Shown in pieces: positions 8,043 to 15,946 of a stretch of DNA of 64,000 bases (the first letter of the stretch is position 1; every line of letters begins with the position of its first letter). A model generated the notes under the pieces. The model did no database searches. It saw only the letters and a list, made by a program, of their open reading frames with translations, and was not told the origin of the DNA. The DNA is from an uncultured Eubacteriales bacterium (lineage in GTDB: Bacteria > Bacillota > Clostridia > Oscillospirales > CAG-382). The translations under genes and the position numbers were made by a program. Where the stretch lies: NCBI GenBank assembly GCA_934444645.1, contig CAKSCV010000002.1, forward strand, positions 154,363 through 218,362, written 5' to 3'.

Positions 8043-8597
8043 TTAATGAAAGAACAGCGGCAGCTTTTCAAGGTAGAGGATATCCTTGCGGTCGGCTGCT
8101 TCGCCTTCGGCAAGAACGGCTGCGCGGCCGACAACAACACCGCCGGCCTTATGAATCAGCTCTTCAACAGCCGTCAGCGATTCGCCTGTGCTGATAACGT
8201 CGTCCACGATGACAATGCGCTTGCCCTTGATGAGCGCAGCATCTTTGCTGTCGAGATACAGTGTCTGCACCTTGGCGGTGGTGATGGAATGCACCTCTAC
8301 GCTGATCGGATCGGTCATGTAAGCCTTAATGCCCTTGCGTGCGACGAAATGCTTCTTTTCACCGGCCTGACGTGCCATTTCATTGACAAGACCGATGGCC
8401 TTGGCTTCGGGTGCGATCAAATAATCGTGCGGCGGAAGAATTTTGTTTAATTCTCTTGCACAGGCTTCTGTCAGTTCATAGTCTCCGAGCATGACAAAGC
8501 CGGCAATCGAAAGCTTGTCGTTGAGTGCGCAGATCGGCAGGTCGCGTTCAAGGCCGGCTACCTTGATTCTGTAATATTCTTGTTTTTCGTTGCTCAT
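8043..8597 (-). CDS. Phosphoribosyltransferase, adenine-PRT-like
   Basis: 184 residues. It contains the type I phosphoribosyltransferase PRPP-binding loop R-I-V-I-V-D-D-V-I-S-T-G-E-S at about residues 127-140. The overall layout resembles Firmicutes proteins annotated as adenine phosphoribosyltransferase, which salvage adenine to AMP. The central segment (I-A-P-E-A-K-A-I-G-L) resembles APRT, but substrate specificity is inferred. The ATG at 8597 is chosen because an AAAGAG site lies 8 nt before it; an in-frame GTG at 8606 falls inside that site. Confidence 0.8.
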   Translation of the reverse strand: MSNEKQEYYRIKVAGLERDLPICALNDKLSIAGFVMLGDYELTEACARELNKILPPHDYLIAPEAKAIGLVNEMARQAGEKKHFVARKGIKAYMTDPISVEVHSITTAKVQTLYLDSKDAALIKGKRIVIVDDVISTGESLTAVEELIHKAGGVVVGRAAVLAEGEAADRKDILYLEKLPLFFH

Positions 8598-8626
8598 TGT
8601 ATTCACTCTTTCTGTTTGTATTCGGT

Positions 8627-8965
8627 TTATGCCATTTTTTCGGGCAATTCTTGACCGCCCAAAATGTGAAAATGCAAGTGCATGACCGACTGCTTGGCGT
8701 CTGCGCCGCAGTTGGAAATCACGCGATAGCCGTTTGTAATGCCGGCTGCTTTTGCAATGTCGCCGATTTTTGCAAAAATTTTGGCAACGACTGCGGCATT
8801 ATCCTCGTTGACGGCATCCACATTTTGGATGTGTGCTTTCGGAATGACCAGTACATGCACCTTTGCCATGGGATTGATATCATAAAAGGCGAGCATATCG
8901 TCGTCTTCATAAACCTTGTTCGACGGAATTTCACCGTTTGCGATTTTGCAGAAAATGCAATCCAT
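8627..8965 (-). CDS. HIT family nucleotide hydrolase (HinT-like)
   Basis: 112 residues, full length for HinT. It opens D-C-I-F-C-K-I-A-N-G-E-I-P-S and ends with the histidine triad H-L-H-F-H-I-L-G-G near residues 96-104. HinT-type proteins hydrolyse nucleoside 5'-phosphoramidates and aminoacyl-AMP by-products. Its position directly behind thrS fits clean-up of aminoacyl-adenylates, although that link is only suggestive. Confidence 0.93.
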   Translation of the reverse strand: MDCIFCKIANGEIPSNKVYEDDDMLAFYDINPMAKVHVLVIPKAHIQNVDAVNEDNAAVVAKIFAKIGDIAKAAGITNGYRVISNCGADAKQSVMHLHFHILGGQELPEKMA

Positions 8966-9011
8966 TGCTTTCGCTCCTTTTCAAAATATTATGTCCGTAA
9001 AAACACCTTAA

Positions 9012-9038
9012 CGGTCTGACGCAGAGCGCGTCAGACCG
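9012..9038 (-). terminator. Hairpin after thrS
   Basis: An 11-bp perfect stem (CGGTCTGACGC/GCGTCAGACCG) with a 5-nt loop. In the thrS direction it is followed by TTAAGGTG and only then TTTTT, so it may terminate partially or stabilise the thrS transcript while allowing read-through to the HIT gene. Confidence 0.6.
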
Positions 9039-9059
9039 AGAGAATCAATTCTGAATGGG

Positions 9060-10967
9060 TTATCTTGCAAGCTCGTCGATTTCCTTACGGACATCGGCAA
9101 TGAATGTGTCAAGTGATTCGGTGCCCATATCGCCGTTCTTTCTCGAACGAACAGCAACCGTTCCGCTTTCGCATTCCTTGTCGCCGATAACGAGCATATA
9201 CGGAACTTTTTCAAGCTGCGCTTCGCGGATCTTGTAGCCGATCTTTTCGTTTCTCGTGTCGGTCTCAACGCGGATTCCGGCAGACGTTAACTTCTTTGCC
9301 ACCTCGGCGGCATAGTTGTGCTGACGGTCGCTGATGGGAAGAAGCTTTACCTGAACCGGCGCAAGCCACGTCGGAAACGCACCGGCAAAGTGTTCGATTA
9401 AAATGCCGATGAAGCGTTCAATCGAACCGAAGCATACGCGGTGGATCATGATCGGACGATGCTTTTCACCGTCCGAGCCGGTGTATTCCGCTTCAAAGCG
9501 CATCGGAAGCTGGAAGTCGAGCTGAATGGTGCCGCACTGCCAGGTTCTGCCGAGTGAGTCCTCTAAGTGGAAATCGATCTTCGGACCGTAGAACGCGCCG
9601 TCGCCTTCGTTGACAACATACGGCATATGCATTTCGTCCAGAGCTGCACGAAGGCCATTGGTAGCTGCCTCCCAATCCTCCAAAGAACCGAGATGATCCT
9701 CCGGCATGGTGGAAAGCTCCACATGATATTTGAAGCCGAAAACGTTGTAAACTTCATTGATCAGACGGACAACGCCCTTGATTTCACCGGTAATCTGTTC
9801 CGGCGTCATAAAGATGTGTGCATCGTCCTGCGTAAAGCAGCGCACACGCATAAGGCCGTGCATTTCGCCGCTCTTTTCATGACGGTGAACAATGCCGAGT
9901 TCGCCGAGACGCATCGGCAGATCCTTGTAGGAGCGCGGCTCAAGCTTGTACACAAGCATACCGCCCGGACAGTTCATCGGCTTGACGGCAAATTCGTTGT
10001 CGTCAATGGTGGTGGTGTACATATTATTTTTGTAGTGATCCCAGTGGCCGGAGGTTTCCCACAGTTCACGGCGAAGCATGATCGGCGTGCTGATTTCCTG
10101 GTAGCCCTCACGTGTGTGAATTCTGCGCCAGTAATCGATAAGCGTGTTTTTGACAATCATGCCTTTCGGAAGGAAGAACGGAAAGCCCGGACCTTCTTCG
10201 AGAAGCGCAAAAATTCCGAGTTCCTTGCCGAGGCGGCGATGATCGCGCTTTTTGGCTTCTTCAATGCGTGCCAAATGCTCGTCAAGCTCGCTCTGCTTTG
10301 GGAACGCCGTGCCGTAAACACGGGACAGCATTTTGTTCTTTTCGTTGCCGCGCCAGTATGCACCGGTGCAGGAGGTGAGCTTGATGGCCTTCAATTTGCC
10401 GGTGGAGGCAAGGTGCGGACCGGCGCATAAATCGGTAAAGTCTCCTTGCGTGTAGAACGAGACAATGCTGCCTTCGGGCAGGTCGTTGATAAGCTCAACC
10501 TTGTAAGGCTCATCTTTTCCTTCCATGTACTTGACCGCTTCTTCACGCGGTTTTACCGAGCGGACAAGCGGCAAATCTTCCTTGATGATCTTCTTCATCT
10601 CGGCTTCCAATTTTTCGAGTACATCTGTCGTAAAGGGAATTTCCGTATCAAAATCGTAGTAAAAACCGTTGTCAATGGCAGGGCCGATGGCAAGCTTTGT
10701 GTTCGGATACAGACGCTTGACGGCTTGTGCCAGCACGTGGGATGCCGTGTGGCGGTAAACCTTGCGGCCGTCCTCATCCTCAAACGTTAAAAATTCGATT
10801 TTGCCGCCCTTGTCGGCCACATGGTTCATTTCGACAATTTCGCCGTCAAGACGAGCAGCAAGAGATGCGCGTGCAAGGCCGGCGCTGATTTTTTGTGCAA
10901 CCTCTTCAATTTTGCAGCCTTCGGGCATTTCGAGCTTGCTGCCGTCCTTTAAGATAAATTCCAGCAT
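9060..10967 (-). CDS. thrS: Threonyl-tRNA synthetase
   Basis: 635 residues, normal length. Order: TGS domain (1-60), editing/SAD domain with H-T-A-S-H-V-L-A-Q-A-V near 72-82, class II catalytic core, and C-terminal anticodon-binding domain. Motif K-P-M-N-C-P-G-G-M-L-V-Y-K supplies the zinc Cys, and S-G-E-M-H-G-L-M-R-V-R supplies a zinc His. Gly replaces the His of the E. coli C-P-G-H sequence, but that His is not a zinc ligand. The ATG at 10967 follows GGAGG by 11 nt; an in-frame upstream extension falls in the T-box leader and is rejected. Confidence 0.97.
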   Translation of the reverse strand: MLEFILKDGSKLEMPEGCKIEEVAQKISAGLARASLAARLDGEIVEMNHVADKGGKIEFLTFEDEDGRKVYRHTASHVLAQAVKRLYPNTKLAIGPAIDNGFYYDFDTEIPFTTDVLEKLEAEMKKIIKEDLPLVRSVKPREEAVKYMEGKDEPYKVELINDLPEGSIVSFYTQGDFTDLCAGPHLASTGKLKAIKLTSCTGAYWRGNEKNKMLSRVYGTAFPKQSELDEHLARIEEAKKRDHRRLGKELGIFALLEEGPGFPFFLPKGMIVKNTLIDYWRRIHTREGYQEISTPIMLRRELWETSGHWDHYKNNMYTTTIDDNEFAVKPMNCPGGMLVYKLEPRSYKDLPMRLGELGIVHRHEKSGEMHGLMRVRCFTQDDAHIFMTPEQITGEIKGVVRLINEVYNVFGFKYHVELSTMPEDHLGSLEDWEAATNGLRAALDEMHMPYVVNEGDGAFYGPKIDFHLEDSLGRTWQCGTIQLDFQLPMRFEAEYTGSDGEKHRPIMIHRVCFGSIERFIGILIEHFAGAFPTWLAPVQVKLLPISDRQHNYAAEVAKKLTSAGIRVETDTRNEKIGYKIREAQLEKVPYMLVIGDKECESGTVAVRSRKNGDMGTESLDTFIADVRKEIDELAR

Positions 10968-11039
10968 GATGTAGCATACCTCCGGTATTTTAATATAAGT
11001 TATTTTTTGATAGGGGATATAGGTTTTCCGGAAAACAAC

Positions 11040-11270
11040 AAAACGCCCCGTACACGATTTCTCCTGTACGGGGCGACAGATAGCCGCGGTTCCACCCGTT
11101 TTAACGCCCGGAAAATTAACCGAACGTCCTTCATTTGTCATAACGCCGACACGCGCCGCAAATTGGATTCTGCGGAACTCACGGGTGGTAACAAAGCGTC
11201 TTTGTGCGCTTTCAGCCGCTGACGCACTCTCTGCTAAATGAGCTTTGCCGTGTCCCGATCACAGTTGATA
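11040..11270 (-). promoter_or_regulatory. T-box riboswitch leader of thrS
   Basis: The minus strand contains the T-box consensus GGGTGGAACCGCGG (11097-11084), which pairs with the NCCA end of uncharged tRNA and forms the antiterminator. It is preceded by an AGAGAG loop-E-like element of stem I. A candidate specifier ACC (Thr) sits in TTACCACCC near 11183-11191; I could not fold stem I to prove it. Uncharged tRNA-Thr should stabilise the antiterminator and raise thrS expression. Confidence 0.92.
11044..11075 (-). terminator. T-box terminator of thrS
   Basis: An 11-bp GC-rich stem (CGCCCCGTACA/TGTACGGGGCG) with a 10-nt loop, followed on the minus strand by TTTTGTTGTTTT. Its 5' arm lies directly after the T-box sequence, as expected for the terminator/antiterminator switch. 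Confidence 0.9.
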
Positions 11271-11275
11271 CGTGC

Positions 11276-11304
11276 ATTATACTACGTTTTTTGCGGTTTG
11301 TCAA
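11276..11304 (-). promoter_or_regulatory. Promoter of thrS
   Basis: A perfect consensus on the minus strand: TTGACA (11304-11299), 17-nt spacer, TATAAT (11281-11276). Confidence 0.92.
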
Positions 11305-11358
11305 GTCTGCACGGAACAAGTTTACGATTTTTTCGATATTTTAACGCCGGAATCCGCA

Positions 11359-12024
11359 TTAACGGCCGAACTCGGTAAGCCCTTTGACAATGCGGTAGGC
11401 AATGGCGGCGGCTTCTTCGCGCGTGACATAGCTCCGATAGCGCATTTGTCCGTCGTTGTCACCGCGCAGTATCCCGCGCTTTTCACAAAAATCGCGTTCC
11501 TCCTTCGACCATTCCTCGGGCGGCTTTTCAGCCAAGCGGCGCAGATAATCCTCCATCATTTCGTCGAATTTTTCTTGGGTCACAGCAGACTCCTCCTGTT
11601 CGTTCGGATTGTAATAATAAACACCAAGCTTGTTTGGAATGCCGGTAAACGCGGCAATGTCAAGACTTTCGTATGACGTGCCTTTCGGGCGAAGCTCGAG
11701 ATGGGTGTGTGCCCCGTAGCTGTGACCGGTGTTGCCCATAATGCCGATTGCCTGTCCTTTTGCGACAAACGCACCGTTCGGAACAAGAAAGCTCTTTAAG
11801 TGCATATAATAGACGCGTCTGCCGTCTTTCATGGTGACAACGACGAAATTTCCGGCTTCGTTGGCCTGAAATCCCGTGCGCACCGTGCCGGCACTTATGG
11901 CATAAACGATGATATCATCTAACCCCACAAGGTCAAGTCCGTGGTGAAAGCGCGTTACGCCGTTCAGTGTCCGCATTCCGTAAACGCTGGTTACGCGAAA
12001 AGTTCCTTTGAAACAGGAAACCAT
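11359..12024 (-). CDS. M23 family metallopeptidase with a C-terminal SLH-like tail
   Basis: 221 residues. The peptidase M23 (LytM) core shows the zinc motif H-H-G-L-D (first His plus Asp) near residue 29 and H-T-H-L-E-L-R near 103-109, consistent with an active peptidoglycan endopeptidase. A coiled segment follows, then an ending R-S-Y-V-T-R-E-E-A-A-A-I-A-Y-R-I that resembles one degenerate S-layer-homology helix. There is no signal peptide or transmembrane segment, unusual for a wall hydrolase. The ATG at 12024 follows GGGGAGGAG by 8 nt. Confidence 0.85.
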   Translation of the reverse strand: MVSCFKGTFRVTSVYGMRTLNGVTRFHHGLDLVGLDDIIVYAISAGTVRTGFQANEAGNFVVVTMKDGRRVYYMHLKSFLVPNGAFVAKGQAIGIMGNTGHSYGAHTHLELRPKGTSYESLDIAAFTGIPNKLGVYYYNPNEQEESAVTQEKFDEMMEDYLRRLAEKPPEEWSKEERDFCEKRGILRGDNDGQMRYRSYVTREEAAAIAYRIVKGLTEFGR

Positions 12025-12090
12025 ATCGCACACTCCTCCCCGGATGTTTGTTGACAGAAAGCTCTGTCCTTGCAAGTATATGCCGCGTAT

Positions 12091-12107
12091 GGCAGAAACG
12101 TTCTGCC
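12091..12107. repeat. Inverted repeat upstream of the M23 gene
   Basis: Perfect 7-bp arms GGCAGAA/TTCTGCC with a 3-nt centre, about 70 bp before the peptidase ATG and just upstream of a CATATACT -10-like element (minus strand near 12082-12077). It could be an operator; a second short hairpin (GACAGA/TCTGTC, 12053-12068) lies in the leader. Confidence 0.45.
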
Positions 12108-12164
12108 GAAAGCTTAAAATTCACATATGTTTCGCACTTTTAAGCATATATTTTCAAAAATGCA

Positions 12165-12173
12165 TGGTATACT
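12165..12173 (+). promoter_or_regulatory. Probable extended -10 promoter of the pyr operon
   Basis: TGG plus TATACT (12168-12173). No good -35 is present at the 17-nt position, so recognition would depend on the TGn extension. Transcription would start near 12180 and leave a leader of about 165 nt before pyrC. Confidence 0.55.
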
Positions 12174-12191
12174 GTAAAAAATCTTTAAGAG

Positions 12192-12308
12192 CGATACCGT
12201 GATATCGACAAGATTGCTTTGAATCGAATATAAGGTGTCTTTTGCTGCGAATCGTGCAAAGGTGTTTTTCTGTATGTTTGAAATCTTGTCGAATCGGCAG
12301 GATTTTTT
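12192..12308 (+). promoter_or_regulatory. pyr operon transcription attenuator (antiterminator/terminator switch)
   Basis: CGACAAGATT (12206-12215) is perfectly complementary to AATCTTGTCG (12282-12291). The second element is also the 5' arm of a terminator: AAATCTTGTC (12281-12290), loop GAATC, GGCAGGATTT (12296-12305), T run 12303-12308. The two helices exclude each other. A small upstream hairpin CGATA/TATCG (12192-12207) could hide the first bases of the antiterminator. Regulation of pyr genes by attenuation is known through PyrR, but I see no PyrR-binding consensus, so the effector is unknown. Confidence 0.75.
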
Positions 12309-12345
12309 CTTTACCGAAGCGCAGTATGCCAAAAGGAGTATCCCG

Positions 12346-13566
12346 ATGACCGTAAAACGCAATCAATTCCATGCCCAAACCGTTCTTTCGCCCGGCGGCG
12401 AAACGTATCTTGCGGCCTTACGGAGTTTTGCCGAAACACAAGAAATCAAGTTTCCGACAGCAAAAAAACTTGCTGTCTTGCCCGGTTTTTGCGACGTACA
12501 TGTCCATTTGCGCGAACCGGGCTTTTCTTATAAAGAGACCATAAAAACCGGAACTCTTGCCGCTCGTTCCGGCGGCTACAGCGATGTCTGCTCCATGCCG
12601 AATCTTGACCCGGTTCCGGACAGTGTGCCGCATATGATGGAGCAGCTTGAAATCATCCGTCGAGATGCTTCTGTGCGCGTTCATCCGTATGCCGCCATAA
12701 CGGTCGGCGAAAAAGGCGAAACGCTTTCGGATATGGAAGCACTTGCACCGTATGCCGTGGCGTTTTCGGACGACGGACGCGGCGTGCAGGCGGAGGAATT
12801 GATGGAGAGTGCCATGCGACGTGCCAAAGCGCTCGGGAAACTCGTTGTCGCCCATTGCGAGGACAATGCGCTTCTTCGCGGCGGCTACATTCACGACGGT
12901 GTGTATGCCGCTTGTCACGGCCATCGCGGTATCTGTTCGGAAAGCGAATGGAGACCGATCAAACGCGACCTTGCTCTTGCCGCCAAAACGGGCGCATCGT
13001 ACCATGTGTGCCACATCTCCTGCGCCGAAAGCGTTGCGCTCATCCGCGAAGCCAAAAAGGCCGGAATCGATGTTACGTGCGAAACCGCGCCTCATTATCT
13101 GCTTCTTACCGAAAACGAGTTGGAGGAGGACGGACGCTTCAAGATGAACCCGCCGCTTCGCTCTCAACGCGATGAAGAAGCTTTGCTAGAGGGACTCTGC
13201 GACGGAACAATCGATATGATTGCCACCGATCATGCGCCGCATTCGGCAGAAGAGAAGGGAAAAGGCTTAAAAGACAGTCTGATGGGCGTGGTCGGTCTTG
13301 AAACCGCCTTTCCGGTTTTGTATACCGGCCTTGTAAAAATCGGCATTCTGTCGCTTGAAAAGCTGGTCGAGCTTTTAAGCGTTTCACCGCGCAAACGCTT
13401 CGGACTTCCCGAACCGAAAAATGAGTTTTGCTTGTGGGACTTGGACGCGCTGTACAGCATTGATCCGAACGATTTCCAAAGCAAAGGAAAAGCAACACCC
13501 TTTGCCGGAATGCAGGTGTTCGGTAAACTGTTGCATAATCAGACAAACATGACGGAGGAAGCATGA
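12346..13566 (+). CDS. pyrC: Dihydroorotase
   Basis: 406 residues, amidohydrolase family. It cyclises carbamoyl aspartate to dihydroorotate, step 3 of UMP synthesis. The metal-binding motif H-V-H-L-R-E-P-G is near residues 51-58, a conserved H-C-E-D-N near 169-173, and A-T-D-H-A-P-H near 295-301. These mark the class I (Bacillus-type) enzyme. The ATG at 12346 has AAGGAG 7 nt upstream; the longer in-frame extension crosses the attenuator and is rejected. It is the first gene of pyrC-K-D-F-E-B-I. Confidence 0.95.
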   Translation: MTVKRNQFHAQTVLSPGGETYLAALRSFAETQEIKFPTAKKLAVLPGFCDVHVHLREPGFSYKETIKTGTLAARSGGYSDVCSMPNLDPVPDSVPHMMEQLEIIRRDASVRVHPYAAITVGEKGETLSDMEALAPYAVAFSDDGRGVQAEELMESAMRRAKALGKLVVAHCEDNALLRGGYIHDGVYAACHGHRGICSESEWRPIKRDLALAAKTGASYHVCHISCAESVALIREAKKAGIDVTCETAPHYLLLTENELEEDGRFKMNPPLRSQRDEEALLEGLCDGTIDMIATDHAPHSAEEKGKGLKDSLMGVVGLETAFPVLYTGLVKIGILSLEKLVELLSVSPRKRFGLPEPKNEFCLWDLDALYSIDPNDFQSKGKATPFAGMQVFGKLLHNQTNMTEEA

Positions 13567-14306
13567 AACAAGGAATTTATACAATACTCTCCCAGCGCAG
13601 CATCGCCAAAAACACCTATGAAATGATTCTTTCTGGCGACACAAGTGCCTTTACACGTCCCGGACAGTTTCTGAATATCAAATTGGACGGTTTTTTCCTG
13701 CGCCGCCCGATTTCGGTATGCGATTATACCGACAAAACGATCACCATCATCTATAAAACCGTCGGTCACGGAACGGAAGCCATGAGCAAACTTGCAAAAG
13801 GCGCAAAGCTCGATATTCTCACCGGTCTTGGCAACGGCTTTGATATTTCCAAATGTAAAGGAACACCGCTTCTTATCGGCGGCGGCGCCGGCGTGCCGCC
13901 CATGTTCCATCTTGCAAGATGCTTTCTTGAAGCCGGCGTGAAACCGTCAGTCATTCTCGGCTTCAACACGGCGGACGAAGTCTTTTATGAAGACGAATTC
14001 CGTGCGCTCGGTGCAGAGGTACATATCGCAACCGCCGATGGCTCACATGGCGAAAAGGGCTTTGTCACGGATGTGATGAAGCACATGAACTATGATTATT
14101 TCTATACCTGCGGCCCGATGCCGATGTTCCGGGCGATCGAAAAAATTGCCGTGACTGACGGTGAGTATTCCTTTGAAGAACGCATGGGCTGCGGCTTTGG
14201 CGCGTGCATGGGCTGCTCCTGCAAGGTCTTGACCGGCGGCTATAAGCGCATCTGCAAGGACGGTCCTGTCCTCGAACGAAAGGAGATCGTATGGACACAA
14301 GCGTAA
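13563..14306 (+). CDS. pyrK: Dihydroorotate dehydrogenase B, electron-transfer subunit
   Basis: 247 residues. It has an FAD-binding barrel, an NAD-binding domain (I-G-G-G-A-G-V-P-P-M near 102-111), and a C-terminal [2Fe-2S] site with cysteines in C-G-F-G-A-C-M-G-C-S-C and a final C in R-I-C-K-D-G. PyrK passes electrons from PyrD to NAD+. It overlaps the pyrC stop by 4 nt and pyrD by 16 nt, consistent with stoichiometric expression of the PyrK/PyrD complex. Confidence 0.95.
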   Translation: MKQGIYTILSQRSIAKNTYEMILSGDTSAFTRPGQFLNIKLDGFFLRRPISVCDYTDKTITIIYKTVGHGTEAMSKLAKGAKLDILTGLGNGFDISKCKGTPLLIGGGAGVPPMFHLARCFLEAGVKPSVILGFNTADEVFYEDEFRALGAEVHIATADGSHGEKGFVTDVMKHMNYDYFYTCGPMPMFRAIEKIAVTDGEYSFEERMGCGFGACMGCSCKVLTGGYKRICKDGPVLERKEIVWTQA

Positions 14307-15199
14307 CTTTGTCGGGACTTGCCCTCTCAAATCCCGTCATTCCGGCAAGCGGCACCTTCGGCTATGGCTATGAGTTTGCCGAATGGTATGATATCAATCT
14401 TCTCGGCTCGTTTTCCTTCAAAGGAACAACCAAAGAGCCGCGCTTCGGCAATCCAACACCGCGCATTGCCGAATGTGAAAACGGTCTTATCAATGCTGTC
14501 GGGCTTCAGAATCCCGGCGTGGAAAAGGTGATTTCCGAGGAATTGCCAAAGCTTGCGAAATGCTTTTCCAAACCGGTGATTGCCAACGTCAGCGGCTTTT
14601 CGGTGGAGGAGTACCGGTATACCTGCGCGAAATTAGACAAAGAAGAACAGGTCGGGCTTCTCGAGGTCAATGTCAGCTGCCCGAACGTGCATGGCGGCGG
14701 AATGAGCTTCGGGACATCGCCTGAAAGCGCGGCAACAGTCACACGAGCTGTCAAAGAAGTGACAAAAAAGCCGGTCTACATCAAGCTTTCGCCCAATGTG
14801 ACCGATATTGTGTCTATTGCCAAAGCCTGCGAAGACGCCGGTGCGGACGGAATCTCGCTCATCAACACGCTTCTCGGTATGCGGATTGACTTAAAAACGA
14901 AAAAGCCGGTTATTGCCAATAAAATGGGCGGCTTTTCCGGACCTGCCATCAAGCCGATAGCCTTGCGTATGGTCTATCAGGTGTATGAGGCGGTTAACAT
15001 TCCGATTATCGGCATGGGCGGTGTTTCGAGTGCTGAGGACGTGCTTGAATTCATGCTTGCCGGTGCAACGGCCGTCGAGGTGGGAGCGGCAAACTTGATC
15101 GATCCGTTCGCGTGCAAGAAAATTGTGGAAAACTTGCCGCTTGTTATGGAAAAATATGGGATAAACAAACTTTCGGATATCATAGGAGGAGCACATTAA
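14291..15199 (+). CDS. pyrD: Dihydroorotate dehydrogenase B, catalytic subunit
   Basis: 302 residues, FMN TIM barrel of class 1B. It oxidises dihydroorotate to orotate together with PyrK. Visible: N-P-V-I-P-A-S-G-T-F-G-Y-G near the N-terminus, the N-V-S-C-P-N-V-H segment with the catalytic Cys near residue 130, and the G-M-G-G-V-S-S phosphate-binding loop near 240. AAGGAG precedes the ATG. Confidence 0.96.
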   Translation: MDTSVTLSGLALSNPVIPASGTFGYGYEFAEWYDINLLGSFSFKGTTKEPRFGNPTPRIAECENGLINAVGLQNPGVEKVISEELPKLAKCFSKPVIANVSGFSVEEYRYTCAKLDKEEQVGLLEVNVSCPNVHGGGMSFGTSPESAATVTRAVKEVTKKPVYIKLSPNVTDIVSIAKACEDAGADGISLINTLLGMRIDLKTKKPVIANKMGGFSGPAIKPIALRMVYQVYEAVNIPIIGMGGVSSAEDVLEFMLAGATAVEVGAANLIDPFACKKIVENLPLVMEKYGINKLSDIIGGAH

Positions 15200-15200
15200 C

Positions 15201-15899
15201 ATGGGAAAAGACGTAATTATCGCCTGCGATTTTGCAAGTGCCGCACAGACCTTTGCTTTTTTGGATTTATTCGGTTCACGCAAGCCGTTTGTTAAAATCG
15301 GCATGGAATTATTTTACGCGGAGGGACCGGAAATTGTGCGGGAAATCAAAAAACGCGGCCATAAGATTTTTTTGGATTTGAAGCTGCATGATATTCCAAA
15401 CACCGTCAAAAAGAGCATGGCTGTTCTCTCGCGCCTTGACGTAGACATGTGCAACCTTCATGCTGCCGGAACGATTCCCATGATGCAGGCAGCTCTTGAA
15501 GGCTTAACAAGACCGGACGGCACACGGCCGCTGCTTATCGCCGTGACGCAGCTGACCTCTACCGATGCGGAACATCTGGAAAAAGACCTGCTCATTCGCG
15601 AGCCGATGGATAAAGTCGTCATGCACTACGCGCAAAACGCTGCAAAGGCAGGACTTGACGGCGTCGTCTGCTCACCGCTTGAAGCAGCCAAGGTTCACGG
15701 CGTGTGCGGCAAAAACTTTCTTACCGTCACACCCGGTGTTCGTTTTGCCGACGGAGAGCTTGGCGATCAAAAGCGCGTTATGACTCCGGCACAGGCGAAA
15801 ATCGCCGGAAGCGACTATATTGTGGTCGGCCGTCCCATTACGGCATCAGACGACCCGGCAGCCGCCTATGAGCGCTGCGTAGAAGAATTCTGCCTATAA
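15201..15899 (+). CDS. pyrF: Orotidine 5'-phosphate decarboxylase
   Basis: 232 residues, the short class of OMP decarboxylase; last step to UMP. The catalytic tetrad is visible in F-L-D-L-K-L-H-D-I-P-N-T (Lys and Asp near residues 56-60), and the phosphate loop V-V-G-R-P-I-T near 212-218. It follows pyrD by one nucleotide with an AGGAGG site inside pyrD's end. Confidence 0.96.
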   Translation: MGKDVIIACDFASAAQTFAFLDLFGSRKPFVKIGMELFYAEGPEIVREIKKRGHKIFLDLKLHDIPNTVKKSMAVLSRLDVDMCNLHAAGTIPMMQAALEGLTRPDGTRPLLIAVTQLTSTDAEHLEKDLLIREPMDKVVMHYAQNAAKAGLDGVVCSPLEAAKVHGVCGKNFLTVTPGVRFADGELGDQKRVMTPAQAKIAGSDYIVVGRPITASDDPAAAYERCVEEFCL

Positions 15900-15946
15900 A
15901 TACCAAATACAAAACCGAACCGTCAGAAATCAGAAAGGAAATCAAT

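Noticed and set aside
7073..8194. Long plus-strand open frame of 373 codons opposite mtaB
   Set aside because: It is the antisense of mtaB and the phosphoribosyltransferase; codon bias of the real genes leaves few stops. No motif or ribosome-binding site.
9567..10430. Plus-strand open frame of 287 codons opposite thrS
   Set aside because: Antisense shadow of thrS with low-complexity His/Val/Ala composition.
10967..11141. N-terminal extension of thrS
   Set aside because: The extra codons lie in the T-box and its terminator; GGAGG fixes the start at 10967.
12235..12345. N-terminal extension of pyrC
   Set aside because: It would translate the attenuator; AAGGAG sits before 12346 and the shorter protein matches family length.
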